Part shown: positions 63,144 through 64,000 of the stretch, piece by piece | How positions within the stretch are numbered: position 1 is the first letter of the stretch | How the letters are laid out: the number at the start of each line of letters is the position of its first letter | Assembly: GCA_003254885.1 (NCBI GenBank) | Contig: QANT01008595.1 | Span: forward strand, 47,903-111,902 | Direction: 5' to 3' | Length of the DNA stretch: 64,000 bases | Origin: Purshia tridentata | Taxonomy: Eukaryota; Streptophyta; Magnoliopsida; Rosales; Rosaceae | The notes under the pieces: model-generated | The model's database searches: none | What the model was told of the DNA's origin: nothing | Seen by the model: the letters and a program-made list of their open reading frames with translations, nothing else | Made by a program: the position numbers and the translations under genes

Positions 63144-64000
63144 TGGTTTATGAAGTTTAAGTTGCTGTAAAAAGGTAGGTGAGTAAGGAGGGGTGGGTAG
63201 AGTTTATTTATTTCTTTTTTAAAAAAAAATTCCTTAAAAGTCATTTTACAAAAGAATACATTTGTCATTGTCTTTTTTATTAAAACATGGGTCAAAAAAC
63301 AACAATACTATACTTATCATATTTTTATATCATAATTTTATACCATCTTATGTGACAATCTACATGGCATTCATACATTGGACACTAAAAAAATAAAAAT
63401 AAAAATCTTAAAAATAAGTAAATACCCTATCAGTACAATAATGACACGTAAGATGGTATAACAAAAATAGTATAAAAATATAGTAAGAATAATGTTATTG
63501 GTCAAAAAATAAGACAGAGGAATAAAAATATAACCAGTCTAGCACTGGATTACTCGGCCGGAACAATGCTTCAAATAATTCCATAAACAAACGAAAAATA
63601 AACCGGTGCGGTATTTTGCTGTATGAAGTTGCCAGGTGGTGCATGATAAGTAGATAAAATTCCGAGTAGCGAAACTTTAGGAGATGTATAAAATATACTG
63701 CATGGGTTGGCGCGCTTACTTACATATGAAATGCAGGGGTACAAAATATGGTTCAAAAAGAAAATGAATATGGACAGGCCAAAGCATTTTCTTTTGCATA
63801 TATCACCAATATTATATTTCTCTCGGTCCTGGTTGGAGGTGTTACTCAAACCCTCTTTCACAATAACATATACTTTTATATTTTCATTTTAAATATATAA
63901 AAAATTAAGTTTTCCGACTAGGACTGAGAGCAACATTATTCATATATATATTTGTTTAAGTTACAGTAATCAAACAATGCTGCATGGATAAAATAAAAAT
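63144..64000. other. Terminal AT-rich stretch
   Basis: No gene was recognised. The frame at 63571-63861 (minus) shows no motif. Inverted motifs 'ttatatcataattttataccatc' type and 'agatggtataac' near 63320-63470 suggest a short foldback, but it was not delimited. Confidence 0.5.

Overview
This is nuclear DNA from a flowering plant, almost certainly a eudicot. Long AT-rich introns with GT..AG borders, plant-specific gene families (CDKC, CAMTA, NPH3/RPT2-like, RABH1, type I MADS, BTL carrier) and plant LTR-retrotransposon and LINE debris all point that way. A woody rosid of the Prunus type is my guess, but the window does not prove it. There are no bacterial-style operons. Each gene stands alone with its own introns.

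Layout: (1) 0-2.4 kb is AT-rich, with a possible LINE RNase H scrap, a tandem duplication and an orphan coding-like exon. (2) 2.6-9.8 kb, minus strand: a complete 14-exon glutamine-hydrolysing asparagine synthetase. (3) 11.5-16.1 kb, minus: a six-exon BTB/NPH3-domain gene whose frame is broken by a one-base deletion. (4) 19.3-21.8 kb, plus: a Rab6/RABH1 small GTPase. (5) 22.7 and 38.0 kb, both minus: two related single-exon type I MADS-box genes, apparently copies of one duplicated block. (6) 24.9-30.0 kb, minus: a seven-exon gene for a 245-residue protein I do not recognise, which looks C-terminally membrane-anchored; an L1-type LINE relic sits in its last intron. (7) 34.2-37.1 kb, plus: a mitochondrial-carrier family protein resembling the plant BTL adenine-nucleotide transporters. 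(8) 39.7-45.1 kb, minus: the transcriptional kinase CDKC. (9) 48.0-58.0 kb, plus: a 13-exon calmodulin-binding transcription activator (CAMTA). (10) 59.3-60.1 kb: a shredded second CAMTA copy that still holds intron sequence, so it arose by DNA duplication. (11) 60.2-63.1 kb, minus: a truncated Ty3/gypsy-type element with LTR, primer-binding site, gag and protease remains but no reverse transcriptase.

Exon boundaries were worked out by eye from splice consensus, reading-frame phase and family conservation. In every multi-exon gene the phases close to a whole number of codons, except at the single deletion in the NPH3-like gene. The functions are unrelated housekeeping and regulatory roles (nitrogen assimilation, Golgi traffic, transcription elongation, calcium-responsive transcription). 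I see no sign that they form one pathway.

No wholly new multi-gene system is evident. The items most worth a second look are the unrecognised membrane-anchored gene, the CAMTA relic and its junction with the retroelement, the frameshifted NPH3-like gene, the diverged MADS pair, and a small LTR flanked by both a primer-binding site and a purine tract inside 17-bp direct repeats.
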